DNA of 64,000 nucleotides from Variovorax sp. J2L1-78 (GCF_030317205.1 NZ_JASZYB010000002.1:796501-860500), one strand, 5' to 3'. Positions 42,682 through 51,946 are shown, counted from the first letter of the stretch. Translations and numbers: made by a program. Notes: a model not told the origin generated them from the sequence alone.

Positions 42682-43521
42682 ATGAACGCCAACACCTCGT
42701 TCCTGCGCCGTGCCCTCACCGTCACGCTCGCCACCGCCCTGTCGCTCGGCAGCCTTGCCGCATCCGCGCAGACCCTGCAGAAGGTCAAATCGGCCGGCGA
42801 GTTGCGCATCGGCGTGGCACCCGGCGACCCGTGGTACTTCTGCGATCCGGCCGCCGACAAGTGGACCGGCCTGGGCGTGCTGCTGGGCGAGCAGGTCGCC
42901 AAGGAGATGGGCGTGAAGCTGACGCCGGTCGAGACCACCTGGGGCAACAGCGTGGCCGCACTGCAATCGGGCCAGATCGACGCGATGTTCGTGCTCGACG
43001 CCACCGAGGAGCGCAAGAAGGCGCTCGATTTCCCGGCCAACCCGCTGCTCTGGTACGCGCAAGGCGTACTCACCAAAGACGGCCTGGCCGCCAAGAACTG
43101 GGCCGACCTCGACAAGCCCGAAGTGCGCATCGGCGTGGCCCTGGGCACCGCCACCGACCGCGACCTGACCGTGCGCCTGCCCAAGGCCAAGATCGAGCGC
43201 TTTACCAACACCGACGAGACCGTGGCCGCCTTCATGTCGGGCCGCGTCGACGCCATCGGCTTCTATCACCCGGCGCTGGTCATCGCGTACTCGAAGATCC
43301 GCAAGGGCAAGGTGGTGGTGCCGCAACCGGTCGTCGCACTGCCGACCAGCGTGGGCATCCGCCGCGAAGCCGACACCGCCTTCCGCGACCAGCTCAACAC
43401 CATCATCGGCAAGCTCTACACGTCGGGCCAGACGCAGGCGCTGTACGCGCAGTACCTCAAGACGAAGAACATCGACGCGGCCACCGTGCCCGGCGTGATG
43501 AAGGAAACGCTGGGCCAGTAA
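42682..43521 (+). CDS. Amino-acid ABC transporter substrate-binding protein
   Basis: A 279-residue SBP_bac_3-type periplasmic receptor. The signal peptide is 1-29 (LATALSLGSLAASAQ), then SAGELRIGVAPGDPWYFC and GQIDAMFVLDATEERKKALD. The C53-like cysteine in WYFCDP is unusual for this family. It works with the two permeases immediately downstream and the ATPase upstream. Confidence 0.94.
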   Translation: MNANTSFLRRALTVTLATALSLGSLAASAQTLQKVKSAGELRIGVAPGDPWYFCDPAADKWTGLGVLLGEQVAKEMGVKLTPVETTWGNSVAALQSGQIDAMFVLDATEERKKALDFPANPLLWYAQGVLTKDGLAAKNWADLDKPEVRIGVALGTATDRDLTVRLPKAKIERFTNTDETVAAFMSGRVDAIGFYHPALVIAYSKIRKGKVVVPQPVVALPTSVGIRREADTAFRDQLNTIIGKLYTSGQTQALYAQYLKTKNIDAATVPGVMKETLGQ

Positions 43522-43543
43522 CCAGCGCAAGACGGCGAAGAAC

Positions 43544-44224
43544 ATGAACTACGCGTGGGACTTCAGCGGCGTCTGGGCGCACCGCGACATGCTGCTGGCC
43601 GGCTTCATCGGCACGATGAAGATCGCGGCCGTCGCCATCGCGGTGGGCGTGCTGGTCGGCATCGTGCTCGCCGTGCTGCGGCTGTCGGGCAAGCGCTGGC
43701 TCGCATTGCCCGCGCTGTGGTTCATCGAGTTCTATCGCAACACGCCGCCGCTGGTGCATTTCTTCTGGGCCTTCTATGCCCTGCCGGTGCTCATCGGCGT
43801 GAGCCTCGACCCGTACGTGGCCGCCGTCATCGCGTTGTCGACGCAGTCCGGCGCCTTCTTCGCCGAGGTGTTCCGCGGCGGCGTGGTGTCGGTCGAGCGC
43901 GGCCAGTGGGAAGGCGCCCGCGCCATCGGCATGCAGCCGCTCCAGGCGTTGCGCCGCGTGGTGCTGCCGCAGGCCATGGCGCGCATGGTGCCGCCCTTCA
44001 TCGAGCGGTCGTTCGAGCTCATCAAGACCACCGCGCTGGCGTCGACGCTGGCGTATTCCGATCTGCTCTACCAGGCGATGCAGATCAACTCCATCACCTT
44101 CCGCCCGCTCGAGGTCTACACCGTGGTCGCGGCCATCTTCTTCTGCACGTTGCTGGTGCTGAGCATCGGCGCCCGCGCGCTCGAACACCGGCTGGGCGTG
44201 CACACCCGGCCGCAGGGAGCCTGA
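43544..44224 (+). CDS. Amino-acid ABC transporter permease
   Basis: A 226-residue HisM/GlnP-type permease with about five membrane segments. The cytoplasmic EAA loop is GQWEGARAIGMQPLQALRRV. The segment FIEFYRNTPPLVHFF is the usual FxRGTPxxxQ variant. It is 7 bp before the second permease, so the transporter uses a heterodimeric channel. Confidence 0.94.
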   Translation: MNYAWDFSGVWAHRDMLLAGFIGTMKIAAVAIAVGVLVGIVLAVLRLSGKRWLALPALWFIEFYRNTPPLVHFFWAFYALPVLIGVSLDPYVAAVIALSTQSGAFFAEVFRGGVVSVERGQWEGARAIGMQPLQALRRVVLPQAMARMVPPFIERSFELIKTTALASTLAYSDLLYQAMQINSITFRPLEVYTVVAAIFFCTLLVLSIGARALEHRLGVHTRPQGA

Positions 44225-44230
44225 GCCGCC

Positions 44231-44899
44231 ATGGACTTCACCTGGGACTTCAGCGTCATCCTGCAGAACTGGCCCGTGCTGCTGCGCGGCGTGGGCGTCA
44301 CGGCCGGCCTGTGGGCGGTGGCCTTCCCGGCGGCGATGCTCGTCGGCGTGCTGATCGCGCTGGGCGCGCGGTCGGGCAACCGCTGGGCCGGCGCGGCGGC
44401 GCGCGGCTACATGGAACTGTTCCGCAACATCCCCATCCTCATCCAGCTGGTGTGGTTCTTCTACGCGTTCCCCATCGTCACCGGCGTGCAGCTGAGCCCC
44501 TACGTCGCGGCGTTGCTGGCGCTCACGCTCAACGCGTCGGCCTACTGCTCGGAGATCTTCCGCGGCGGCATCGCGTCGCTGCCCAAGGGCCAGTGGGAAG
44601 GCGCGCTCGCCATCGGCATGCAGCGCACGCAGGTGCTGCGCCGCGTGGTGCTGCCGCAGGTGCTCAAGCGCATGCTGCCGGCCTTTACCAACCGCGGCAT
44701 CGAGCTGGCGAAGAACACCTCCGTCGCGTCCGTCATCGCCGTGCACGAGCTGATGTACCAGGGCCGCGCGCTCAGTGCCGTGTCGTACCGACCGCTGGAA
44801 ATGCTCACCGCCGTGGCCGTGATTTACTTCGTGCTCATCTACCCCGGCGCCTGGGCCGCGGGCCGGCTCGAGAAGCGGCTTGCGCTGCGCAGCAACTGA
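44231..44899 (+). CDS. Amino-acid ABC transporter permease
   Basis: A 222-residue second permease. ELFRNIPILIQLVWFFYAF is the family region and GQWEGALAIGMQRTQVLRRV the EAA loop. Both permeases begin with a similar xWDFS segment, a sign of tandem duplication. It is followed 16 bp later by gntR. Confidence 0.94.
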   Translation: MDFTWDFSVILQNWPVLLRGVGVTAGLWAVAFPAAMLVGVLIALGARSGNRWAGAAARGYMELFRNIPILIQLVWFFYAFPIVTGVQLSPYVAALLALTLNASAYCSEIFRGGIASLPKGQWEGALAIGMQRTQVLRRVVLPQVLKRMLPAFTNRGIELAKNTSVASVIAVHELMYQGRALSAVSYRPLEMLTAVAVIYFVLIYPGAWAAGRLEKRLALRSN

Positions 44900-44915
44900 A
44901 CCCGAACGAACACCG

Positions 44916-45608
44916 ATGGCGACCCATACCCTTCTCCCCGACTTCGCGCCCGCGCCGTCCGCCACGCGGCGCGACTACGTCGCCCAGACCCTGCGCACCG
45001 CCATCCTCACCGGCCAGATCGCGCCCGGCACGCAGTTGGTGGAGAGCCACTTCGCCACCCAGTTCGGCGTGAGCCGCGGCCTGCTGCGCGAAGCCATTCG
45101 CGAGCTGATCGAGACCGGCCTGGTCGTGAACCGCCCCTATGCCGGCACCTACGTCGCCGACATCGACGAGAACACGATGAGCGACGTGTACGAAGTGCGC
45201 CGCATCATGGAAAAGCAGGCCTTCATCCGCCTCTGGCCGCAACGCGACGCCGCCTTCCGCACCGAGATGACCGCCCGCTACGAAGCCCTGGCCGAAGCCG
45301 CTGCCAACCGCGACCTCAACCGCGAAAGCGCCGCCGAGGCGCACTTCCACGGCCTGGTCTACGAACGCTGCGGCAACCACCTGCTGCTCGACGTGTGGCA
45401 GCAGATGACGCAGAAGATCCAGCTCGGCTTCGCCGTGTGCCGGCTCACGCACACGCCCAAGCCGGACTATGCGGAGAACCACCAGCTCTTCCTGAAGCTG
45501 GCGATCGGGGACGACCTGAACGCGATGCTGGAGGAGCTGGATGCGCATTTGCTGCGCGGGTTGTCGACGATTCGGGCCGCGTTGCGGGGGGCGGCCGCAC
45601 GAGTATGA
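44916..45608 (+). CDS. GntR-family regulator, FadR/FCD subfamily
   Basis: A 230-residue GntR protein. The winged HTH is at about 15-75 (YVAQTLRTAILTGQIAPGTQ, then FGVSRGLLREAIRELIETGL). The C-terminal helical FCD domain is at about 85-220 (EVRRIMEKQAFIRLW, then AEAHFHGLVYERCGNHLLL). It is the last gene of the transporter operon and is the likely binder of the palindrome at 40851-40867, giving autoregulation. It is followed by a drop in GC at the foreign segment. Confidence 0.94.
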   Translation: MATHTLLPDFAPAPSATRRDYVAQTLRTAILTGQIAPGTQLVESHFATQFGVSRGLLREAIRELIETGLVVNRPYAGTYVADIDENTMSDVYEVRRIMEKQAFIRLWPQRDAAFRTEMTARYEALAEAAANRDLNRESAAEAHFHGLVYERCGNHLLLDVWQQMTQKIQLGFAVCRLTHTPKPDYAENHQLFLKLAIGDDLNAMLEELDAHLLRGLSTIRAALRGAAARV

Positions 45609-45905
45609 AACCGCTATGCGCTCTTGCTGCAACCCTTGGCGGTTGAGCGCTGCTCTCCATGTAGATGCATTCAAAATAAAGCTTAAAGCGCCGCGGTGAT
45701 GCCTCGTACGCATGCGCTTCACGATTCCAATTCGATCGCGACAATTCCGGCTTTAATGAAGCTAGCACTTCAGCCTGCTGTAAAAAAGTTTAGCTGTAGA
45801 TGTATGGGCGACTCTGAGTATCTGAACGTCGCGTCAGGGAAGCTGCGCAATGGGCCGAACTCCACCCTTGCGGATTGCGACGCAAGGCGTGAACCGCCTC
45901 CCGAG
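45609..45905. other. Transition region into the low-GC segment, no gene seen
   Basis: 297 bp between gntR and the HEPN gene in which base composition changes from GC-rich to AT-rich. Short frames on both strands were judged not to be genes. The words CTGTAGATGTATG and ATGTAGATGCATT recur at 45794 and 45659, without larger repeat structure. No tRNA, integrase or att-like repeat was seen. Confidence 0.5.
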
Positions 45906-47720
45906 TTAAATGATAGGCAGAGGCGTCAGAGCGGCTAGGCTTAGTATGGGTTCTTTTGATTTGGCATTGTGCCAAACGACCTCAGTACCCATTTTGTAAG
46001 CTGCAATCAGATCATTTATCGAGTTTTTGCTTTTGGGGCGGACAACTTTGGCCGAAGATGCGATTGCCATGTAACACACGGCTATATAGTCAAGCAAATG
46101 GATAATCAGTTGCGGCCGTATATTTGTGTAATGACCGGTGTGCGCAATTTTATTCCTAAGAAAATATATTCGCCGAAGTTGGCGCTCTACATCATCGTTC
46201 GATCTTTTTAGTCGATTTTCGATAGATTTATTCCCTTGGAGTTCGCTGTGAATTAATGAAAGGCGAAACTTCAAATGGTGAAGCTCTCCAAGGCTTTCAA
46301 GTAGTTCCTTACACAGTTCTTCTGTCTGAAGTATTTTGAAAATAGCTTCATCAGAAGTGCTTTGTGAAAATTTCTCTTGTTCTTCAAGAATTTCTTTTTT
46401 TATTTTTGGTGGGGCGGCGATTGAATTGTCAACTAGTAGTTTTTTGATGTAGCAGATGCGGCGATATATGCCAGTCACAGCATAGATTTGAGGAGCGTAT
46501 TCTGTGATATTACTGAGAATTCCACCATCCCCATCCGAATAAATAGATTCGAGAGAGATCCATAGATTTATCAATTTTTGCTCAAGCGAGATGGAATTTC
46601 TTGCGAGCCTAAGGTAGCGGAGAGATCTCCCTAAATGCTCTTTTCCATCTTCGTTAAGTACTGACAGAACATGCAGTATTGATGTTCCAGAATTCGAAAA
46701 ATAAGTTCCGCCCTCTGAAGAAAGAAGGCTGATAAGTCTATTTATGTTTAGCGTCTCTGTATGGGTCAGATTTTGGTTCTTTGATACTGCCACACATATT
46801 GCGGATGTCTCAATGCGCGGATTCAATTCCAAAGCGGTAACCGCATCAAGCATCTTGTCAAGTGTTTCCTTCGCTGTCCACGATGCGCTGACGTGATCCG
46901 TAGATTCGACCATGGTTTGAGCGACTACATTTGCTTCAAAATCCTTCTGCATCTTTTTGCCATGCGGAGTGGCAATAAACTCCGGAATCTTGCCGGAGAA
47001 GTTGATTGTTGTTTTGTCTTGAATGTCAAGCAAAAGGCTGGGCTTGTTGGAGCGTAACGCAAAATAGACGTCATACTGACTGGTCTTGGTGCGAAGCCGT
47101 TCTTCCAGCGCTGAGAATTGCTGCTCGAAGTTTCGTTTCCCGTAACCTTTTAGTTGTGTAAAAAGTGCCGCGCGGTTGTAAAGGTATGTAGGGGAATACC
47201 CTCGGTTGAGCAGATGGGTTATATACAGACTGGTTAGAGAATAAATCTCTTGCGTTATCCTCCCTTTTTTTGACAAATCCGTCGGGTCAACCAATGATTT
47301 TTTGAGATCGGCCGCCAATGTTTCAATATAAATGTCTTCATGCGCTAGTATGGCGCGACATAGAACGCGGAGTCTAATAAGTTGCGGAGCGCTGAAGTTG
47401 CCACTTTCAATGCTCTTGAATAGTTGGGCGCACGGAGCCTTTATATGCGCAATGAGTTTTTTGGCGACCGGATCGCATTCCCAACAGTTTTCAATTTCTT
47501 TGAGAACGTTGAATAAGTATGCTTTATTCTGATCATTTTTCTTGTATTCCTCTATATAAACAATTGCTTCGGCACAACTGCTAAAGATGTTCATTAGCCT
47601 CGATTGATGAAAGTGCGGTGTATTCATGCTTAATTTTTCGATGAATGTTTCCGCAAAAAATCGTGGACGGAAGTCGACTGTTGGGAGGCCTTCCCACATT
47701 GAATCTGGAAAATACTTCAT
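45906..47720 (-). CDS. HEPN-domain protein, ApeA-like, probable anti-phage RNase
   Basis: A 604-residue protein with AT-rich codons unlike every neighbour, so horizontally acquired. The C-terminal region contains the HEPN signature R522-N-K-I-A-H527 (YFLRNKIAHTGHY) in helical context (RLSLIHSELQGNKSIENRL before it), like the Apea-type HEPN domain. R-x4-H is the RNase active site of HEPN proteins. Residues 1-350 are a large helical region with no recognised motif. ATG 47720 is chosen; GGAGC lies upstream at a long distance. It is 104 bp downstream of a NERD-helicase gene on the same strand. ApeA is known as an anti-phage abortive-infection protein; that role here is inference. Confidence 0.85.
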   Translation of the reverse strand: MKYFPDSMWEGLPTVDFRPRFFAETFIEKLSMNTPHFHQSRLMNIFSSCAEAIVYIEEYKKNDQNKAYLFNVLKEIENCWECDPVAKKLIAHIKAPCAQLFKSIESGNFSAPQLIRLRVLCRAILAHEDIYIETLAADLKKSLVDPTDLSKKGRITQEIYSLTSLYITHLLNRGYSPTYLYNRAALFTQLKGYGKRNFEQQFSALEERLRTKTSQYDVYFALRSNKPSLLLDIQDKTTINFSGKIPEFIATPHGKKMQKDFEANVVAQTMVESTDHVSASWTAKETLDKMLDAVTALELNPRIETSAICVAVSKNQNLTHTETLNINRLISLLSSEGGTYFSNSGTSILHVLSVLNEDGKEHLGRSLRYLRLARNSISLEQKLINLWISLESIYSDGDGGILSNITEYAPQIYAVTGIYRRICYIKKLLVDNSIAAPPKIKKEILEEQEKFSQSTSDEAIFKILQTEELCKELLESLGELHHLKFRLSLIHSELQGNKSIENRLKRSNDDVERQLRRIYFLRNKIAHTGHYTNIRPQLIIHLLDYIAVCYMAIASSAKVVRPKSKNSINDLIAAYKMGTEVVWHNAKSKEPILSLAALTPLPII

Positions 47721-47824
47721 TTTATTTTCGGAAGCTCCGTGTTTTTTATTGTGTGCAAGAATTTGACTGCGCTTGGTTTATTGGGGCGTCTTTTACCGGC
47801 TTAGGCCAGCACTATTTGCAAAGA

Positions 47825-49642
47825 TCATGCTGGTGCTTTCGTCGCAATGAGAAGTCGTTGTGTCGCTCGCGTCGCGGCGACGTATAGCAGCCTCGCTTCC
47901 GCTTCCACCTCGTCTTGCTTGTGGGACGATCCGTTGAGCCCCATCACCGTCACGATCGGAAACTCCAACCCCTTGCTGACATGCATCGTCATCACCTTGA
48001 TGCTGTCCTCCAGCGGCCTGAAATCCCCCGACCTATGGCGCACCTGATGCGGCAGCCTGCGGCGCGCCAGCGCACGCGCGCATTCCTCCATCCCCTCGTA
48101 GTGCCGACACAGCACCGCCATGTCGCCCCACGCATGCCCTTCCTGATGCGCCGCGCTCAGCAGCTCGGCGACCTTCGCGGCCTCTTCGTGCAGCGTGGGC
48201 AGGTCGATCACCATCGGCTCTGGCCCTTCGCGGCCACAGCTCACGGGCAACAGCAGCGGGATGCCGTCTTCGCCCTGCTCAGAGTTCTCGGCGGTGAGCA
48301 GCCCGCCCGCGATCTGGCTCGCCGTCTGCAGGATCTGCCGCGTGTTGCGGTAGTTGATCTTCAGCACCGTCGTGCGCCCCTGCGCCTGGATGCCGACGCT
48401 CTTGAAGCTGAACTGCTTGCTGCGCTGCCGCTCGTAGATGCTCTGCGCGTCGTCGTACAGAAGCAGCAGGCTGTTGGTGCTCGGGTCGACCATCTGCGTC
48501 ACCAGCTTCAGCCATTCGGGGCGGAAGTCGTGGCCTTCGTCGATGAGCACGGCGAGGTACTGGCCCGACGGGATGTGCTTGCGGTCGACGGCGCGGATCA
48601 CGCGGTCGACCATGTCGTCCATCTTGGCGCCGGTCGCCATCTTCTGCGGCGGCAGTTCCTGGCCGAAGGCGACGAGTTGCTGCCGGCACCACTTGTGGAA
48701 GTTGCGCACGTGCACGCGCTCGCTCAGGCCCTTGGCCTCCATGACCGACGCGAGCTTCACGGCCAGCGGCTCGTTGTAGCAAAGCACGAGCACGGGCTTG
48801 GCGGCGCTGGCGGCCTGGGCCAGGAATTCGGCGCGGTAGCCGAGGATCATGGTCTTGCCCGAGCCCGCCACGCCGTGGATCACGCGGTGGCCGTCGCCCA
48901 AGCTGCGTGCCAGTTGCTCCTGCTGCAGGTCCATCACGCTCAGGATGCTGGGCAGCGCGCGCTCGGCGGCTTCGTCCTGCGCTGCGTCGGTGCTATCGAA
49001 CAGACTGCGCTGCGTGTTGACGCGCACCTCGGGGAACAGCAGCCAGCGCACGCGGTCGATCTGCGGCAGGGTGAGCGCGCCGCGCATCAGCGTGGGGAAC
49101 ATCCCCCACAGGCGGCTCTGCAGGTCCTCGGGGTCGGCGTTCTCCTGCATCTCGTCGGCGCACAGCACGCGATGGCCGTCGATGGCGTGCTGCAGTCCGC
49201 TGGCCTCGAACTGCCGGCGCGTGATGTGGCTGAAGACGACGCCGTAACTCCACGGAAAAGTCAGCATGCCCTGCCACTTGCCGCTGGGCTGCACCAGTTG
49301 CGGGTCGCGCTTGAGCGCGTCGACCACTTCCTCGGCGTAGTGCCGCGCCTGCTCGAAAGGGTTGTTGACCGACTTCAGCTCGCCGCCAGGCACGATCTCC
49401 CACATGCCGCGGGTGGCCTTCTGGATGGTCTCGAGCCGCCAGTCCTTGACCTCGAGGATGAGCAGGCCGCGCAGCGGGTGCAGCACGATGAAGTCGGGGT
49501 GCGACCGCTTCGGTCCCACCGGCACGTCGTACCAAAGGAGGTAGTCGCTATCGAGCTTCTGTTCCAGCCGTTCGGCCAGGCGGCGCTCGCCCGTGGTCAT
49601 GCGGGACACGCTGGCGCCGAGCGACGGTATGAGAACGGCCAT
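47825..49642 (-). CDS. NERD nuclease-domain / UvrD-like SF1 helicase fusion
   Basis: A 605-residue fusion. The N-terminal NERD domain has an apparently intact PD-(D/E)xK site: D50 and E64-V-K66 (PDFIVL, then LLILEVKDW). The helicase has Walker A GVAGSGKT with K263, the DEGHDF motif II, the INYRNT motif and VMTMHVSKGLEFP near the C-terminus, ending ARLLYVAATRATQRLL as in UvrD/Rep. DNA unwinding plus cleavage is expected. GC-rich, unlike the next gene. It could be an independent repair helicase or the partner of the HEPN protein 104 bp downstream. Confidence 0.9.
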   Translation of the reverse strand: MAVLIPSLGASVSRMTTGERRLAERLEQKLDSDYLLWYDVPVGPKRSHPDFIVLHPLRGLLILEVKDWRLETIQKATRGMWEIVPGGELKSVNNPFEQARHYAEEVVDALKRDPQLVQPSGKWQGMLTFPWSYGVVFSHITRRQFEASGLQHAIDGHRVLCADEMQENADPEDLQSRLWGMFPTLMRGALTLPQIDRVRWLLFPEVRVNTQRSLFDSTDAAQDEAAERALPSILSVMDLQQEQLARSLGDGHRVIHGVAGSGKTMILGYRAEFLAQAASAAKPVLVLCYNEPLAVKLASVMEAKGLSERVHVRNFHKWCRQQLVAFGQELPPQKMATGAKMDDMVDRVIRAVDRKHIPSGQYLAVLIDEGHDFRPEWLKLVTQMVDPSTNSLLLLYDDAQSIYERQRSKQFSFKSVGIQAQGRTTVLKINYRNTRQILQTASQIAGGLLTAENSEQGEDGIPLLLPVSCGREGPEPMVIDLPTLHEEAAKVAELLSAAHQEGHAWGDMAVLCRHYEGMEECARALARRRLPHQVRHRSGDFRPLEDSIKVMTMHVSKGLEFPIVTVMGLNGSSHKQDEVEAEARLLYVAATRATQRLLIATKAPA

Positions 49643-49841
49643 GAGGGTTCAGGCGTGGCGATAACAATTATTTACAACCATCATGCCTACCTGAACGCTG
49701 TATGAACAGTCCTACAAACCAGCGGATGAGCTGGCTGTGACTTTGTGCCTTACCGATGGAGGCGTACCGAGCGGCGGAGTCGTCCATCTGGGCGAGGTGC
49801 TGCCGTGGTGAGCAGCCTCGCCTTCATCCCCTGCTGCGCGC

Positions 49842-50495
49842 TCAGCCCGCGTTCGCCGGCACCGGCGTGTTGAGCAACTGCTGCTCCCACAGGTACGCGA
49901 TGCCGCTGCCACCGGCATGCTGCACGATCACTTTCGTCAACTCGGCAGCGGTTTCGGCCCGAGCCCAGTCGCGCTGCCATTCGGCGGCGAGGGCGAGCCA
50001 GGTCATCATGTTCGCGCCCGCCGCGATCATTCGCTGGATCGCGATCTGATGCGCCTCGACGGAAACGCCGCCGGACGCATCGGTGACGACGGTGACGTCC
50101 CAGCCCTCGCCGAGCGCCTGGATCGTCGGCATCGCGACGCACACCTCGGTCCACAGGCCCGCGATGACCAGCTGCTTGCGGCCGGTGGCCTTGACCGCGT
50201 CGACCGTCTTCTTGTCCTGCCAGGTGTTGATGAAGGTCCGATCGATGACTTCCTGGCCGGGGAACACATCGGTGATCTGGGGGAACAGGAGCCCGCCCCG
50301 CTCGGCGATCACGCTCGTCAGGATGACGGGAACGCCGAAGGCCTTGGCGGCCTTCGCCAGTCCCACGGTGTTGTTGACGACCATTTGCGGTTCGTGACTG
50401 TTCACGTTCGCCAGTTGGTAAGGCTGGTGGTCGATCAGCACGAGGACCGAATCTTCGGGACGCAGAAGCGAGGAGAGGCCGTTGCGAAAAGTCAT
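49842..50495 (-). CDS. Isochorismatase-family hydrolase, YcaC-like
   Basis: A 217-residue cysteine hydrolase. The first-strand aspartate is D22 (VLVLIDHQPYQ) and the nucleophile is C119 (GLWTEVCVAMP), with the family's long hydrophobic C-terminus (AYLWEQQLLNTP). In contrast to the Rieske-operon homologue the Asp and Cys are kept. YcaC-type proteins form large assemblies and hydrolyse an unknown substrate. It is divergent from lysR at 50647. ATG 50495 begins MTFRNGLSSLL. Confidence 0.92.
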   Translation of the reverse strand: MTFRNGLSSLLRPEDSVLVLIDHQPYQLANVNSHEPQMVVNNTVGLAKAAKAFGVPVILTSVIAERGGLLFPQITDVFPGQEVIDRTFINTWQDKKTVDAVKATGRKQLVIAGLWTEVCVAMPTIQALGEGWDVTVVTDASGGVSVEAHQIAIQRMIAAGANMMTWLALAAEWQRDWARAETAAELTKVIVQHAGGSGIAYLWEQQLLNTPVPANAG

Positions 50496-50580
50496 TGGAA
50501 ATTCCTTGGTTTCGCCGCTGTAGCGGGCTGGGGTTGTGGCGCGATGCGCCCTTGGCGATGTCGCCAGCAGAAAGTATTGC

Positions 50581-50640
50581 GTTCCTTGAATGGGCGCGGT
50601 AGTACCATCTTTCGGCGTGCTGTGTCGCGATTTAAGGAAC
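50581..50640. promoter_or_regulatory. Paired inverted half-sites in the hydrolase/lysR divergent promoter
   Basis: GTTCCTTGAA (50581-50590) and TTTAAGGAAC (50631-50640) are 10-bp inverted copies with one mismatch, 40 bp apart. The second overlaps the ribosome-site region of lysR. This fits a LysR tetramer site, but without experimental support. Confidence 0.45.
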
Positions 50641-50646
50641 ACCAGA

Positions 50647-51546
50647 ATGGACATCGAAGACCTGCGTACTTTTGTCGAGGTGGCCCATGCGGGCGGTGTG
50701 TCGTCCGCTGCCGTGCGGCTCGGCATCTCCAAATCGATGGTCAGCCGCCGGCTGGTGCGGCTGGAGGCGGAGCTCGGCGTGCAGCTCCTTTCGCGGTCCA
50801 CCCGCGGGGCCGCCCTGACGGAAGCTGGCACCACGTTCCGGGACCATGCGGCCCGGATCTGCGCGGAAATGGACGTGGCGAAGGAAACGATCCTGCCGGA
50901 GGGCGACCTGCGTGGCCGTCTGCGGGTCGCCGTGCCACAGACGTTCGGCTCGACCCACTTCGCGCCCATGCTCGCTGAAATGGCGCGGCGCCATCCCCAG
51001 CTTCACATCCAGACCTGTTACAGCGATCGCTTTGTCGATCTCATCGCCGAAGGCTACGACTGTGCGATTCGGGTGGGCTATCTCGAGGATTCCAACCTGA
51101 TCGCACGGCGCGTCGGCCCGATCTACGGAAAGCTCGTCGCGAGCCCGGCCTATGTCAGTGCACACGGTTCGCCCGAGACGCCGGACGAGCTTGGCGCCCA
51201 TGAAGCCCTGATGCAGGGCACCGAGGCTTGGCAGCTGATGGACGGCGACCGGACCCTCACCGTGCGACCGCAGGGGCGGTTCAAGGCCGACAACGGCATC
51301 GCGTTGGTCGCCGCTGCGGTCGCCGGACTCGGCATCGCCTATTTGCCCGATTGGCTCACGAAGGAGTACGTGGCCGCCGGCGCACTCGTGCCGATCATGG
51401 AACGTTATCCACCGCCTCCGGCAGGTGCCTACGTCATTCGGCCCCCCGGCCAGCACCCCGCGAGAAAGATACGCGTCCTGACCGAGCTACTGATCGAGTA
51501 CTGCAACGAGTCGCCGGACGACGGCGGGTGGGCTGCCCACATCTGA
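50647..51546 (+). CDS. LysR-family transcriptional regulator
   Basis: A 299-residue LysR regulator. The HTH is at about 1-60 (LRTFVEVAHAGGVSSAAVRL, then KSMVSRRLVRLEAELGVQLL), followed by the effector domain (GRLRVAVPQTFGSTHFAPML). The MDIEDL start resembles the DhbR/AphB-like group. It is divergent from the YcaC-like hydrolase and is probably its regulator. It is followed by an inverted repeat at 51617-51639. Confidence 0.93.
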   Translation: MDIEDLRTFVEVAHAGGVSSAAVRLGISKSMVSRRLVRLEAELGVQLLSRSTRGAALTEAGTTFRDHAARICAEMDVAKETILPEGDLRGRLRVAVPQTFGSTHFAPMLAEMARRHPQLHIQTCYSDRFVDLIAEGYDCAIRVGYLEDSNLIARRVGPIYGKLVASPAYVSAHGSPETPDELGAHEALMQGTEAWQLMDGDRTLTVRPQGRFKADNGIALVAAAVAGLGIAYLPDWLTKEYVAAGALVPIMERYPPPPAGAYVIRPPGQHPARKIRVLTELLIEYCNESPDDGGWAAHI

Positions 51547-51946
51547 GGAAAGCAGGCGCGCCTGCCGCCGCCAGCGCAATGGCGCATGTCAGCGAAACCT
51601 CGCCACGCTCGCAAGAGGCCGAAAGTTTCGGTTTCGGCCGCTATCGTGCGCTCTTCGTTACGCGCCTGAAACATGGCGTGGCTGCGCGGAGCAAGTCTCG
51701 CCCGGTCAAACGTGAGAGCTGCAACTGTGTGTGCAAAAGATTGCGGAACTTTCCCGGACACCGTCCAATCGCGCCATCCGAAAAGGATGAGTAGGGGCTT
51801 GTCTCCAGCAGGTGTCGGCGATATCCGACATGCCTTGCAGCTCAGTTCTCCGTTTGCAGCCTTCGCAAGAGGGTTGCAGATCTTCTGTAATTTTCTCGCC
51901 GGTAGTCGAACGGGCGCAGTGGTCTCCCAGAGGCCGTTGCTTTGCC
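51547..51946. other. 400-bp intergenic region, no gene supported
   Basis: Between lysR and the exported protein. It holds a 14-bp palindrome at 51552-51565 and the hairpin at 51617-51639. Short frames lack coding-like composition. It is slightly AT-richer than its surroundings, and the promoter of the exported-protein gene must lie here, but no clear -35/-10 pair was seen. Confidence 0.5.
51617..51639. terminator. Terminator-like inverted repeat after lysR
   Basis: Arms GGCCGAAA and TTTCGGCC with a 7-base loop, 70 bp after the lysR stop codon. There is no T tract, so termination would need another factor. Confidence 0.45.

Noticed and set aside
45609..47824. Search for integrase, att repeats or a tRNA at the edges of the low-GC segment
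   Set aside because: No direct repeats, recombinase or tRNA were visible, so a defined mobile element cannot be called; only base composition supports transfer.
49698..49709. CTGT-N4-ACAG upstream of the NERD-helicase, resembling an SOS box
   Set aside because: LexA sites of proteobacteria need CTGT-N8-ACAG; the spacer here is four bases.
51552..51565. 14-bp palindrome GCAGGCGCGCCTGC taken as a terminator
   Set aside because: It has no loop and no T tract, and short GC-only palindromes are expected by chance in this genome.
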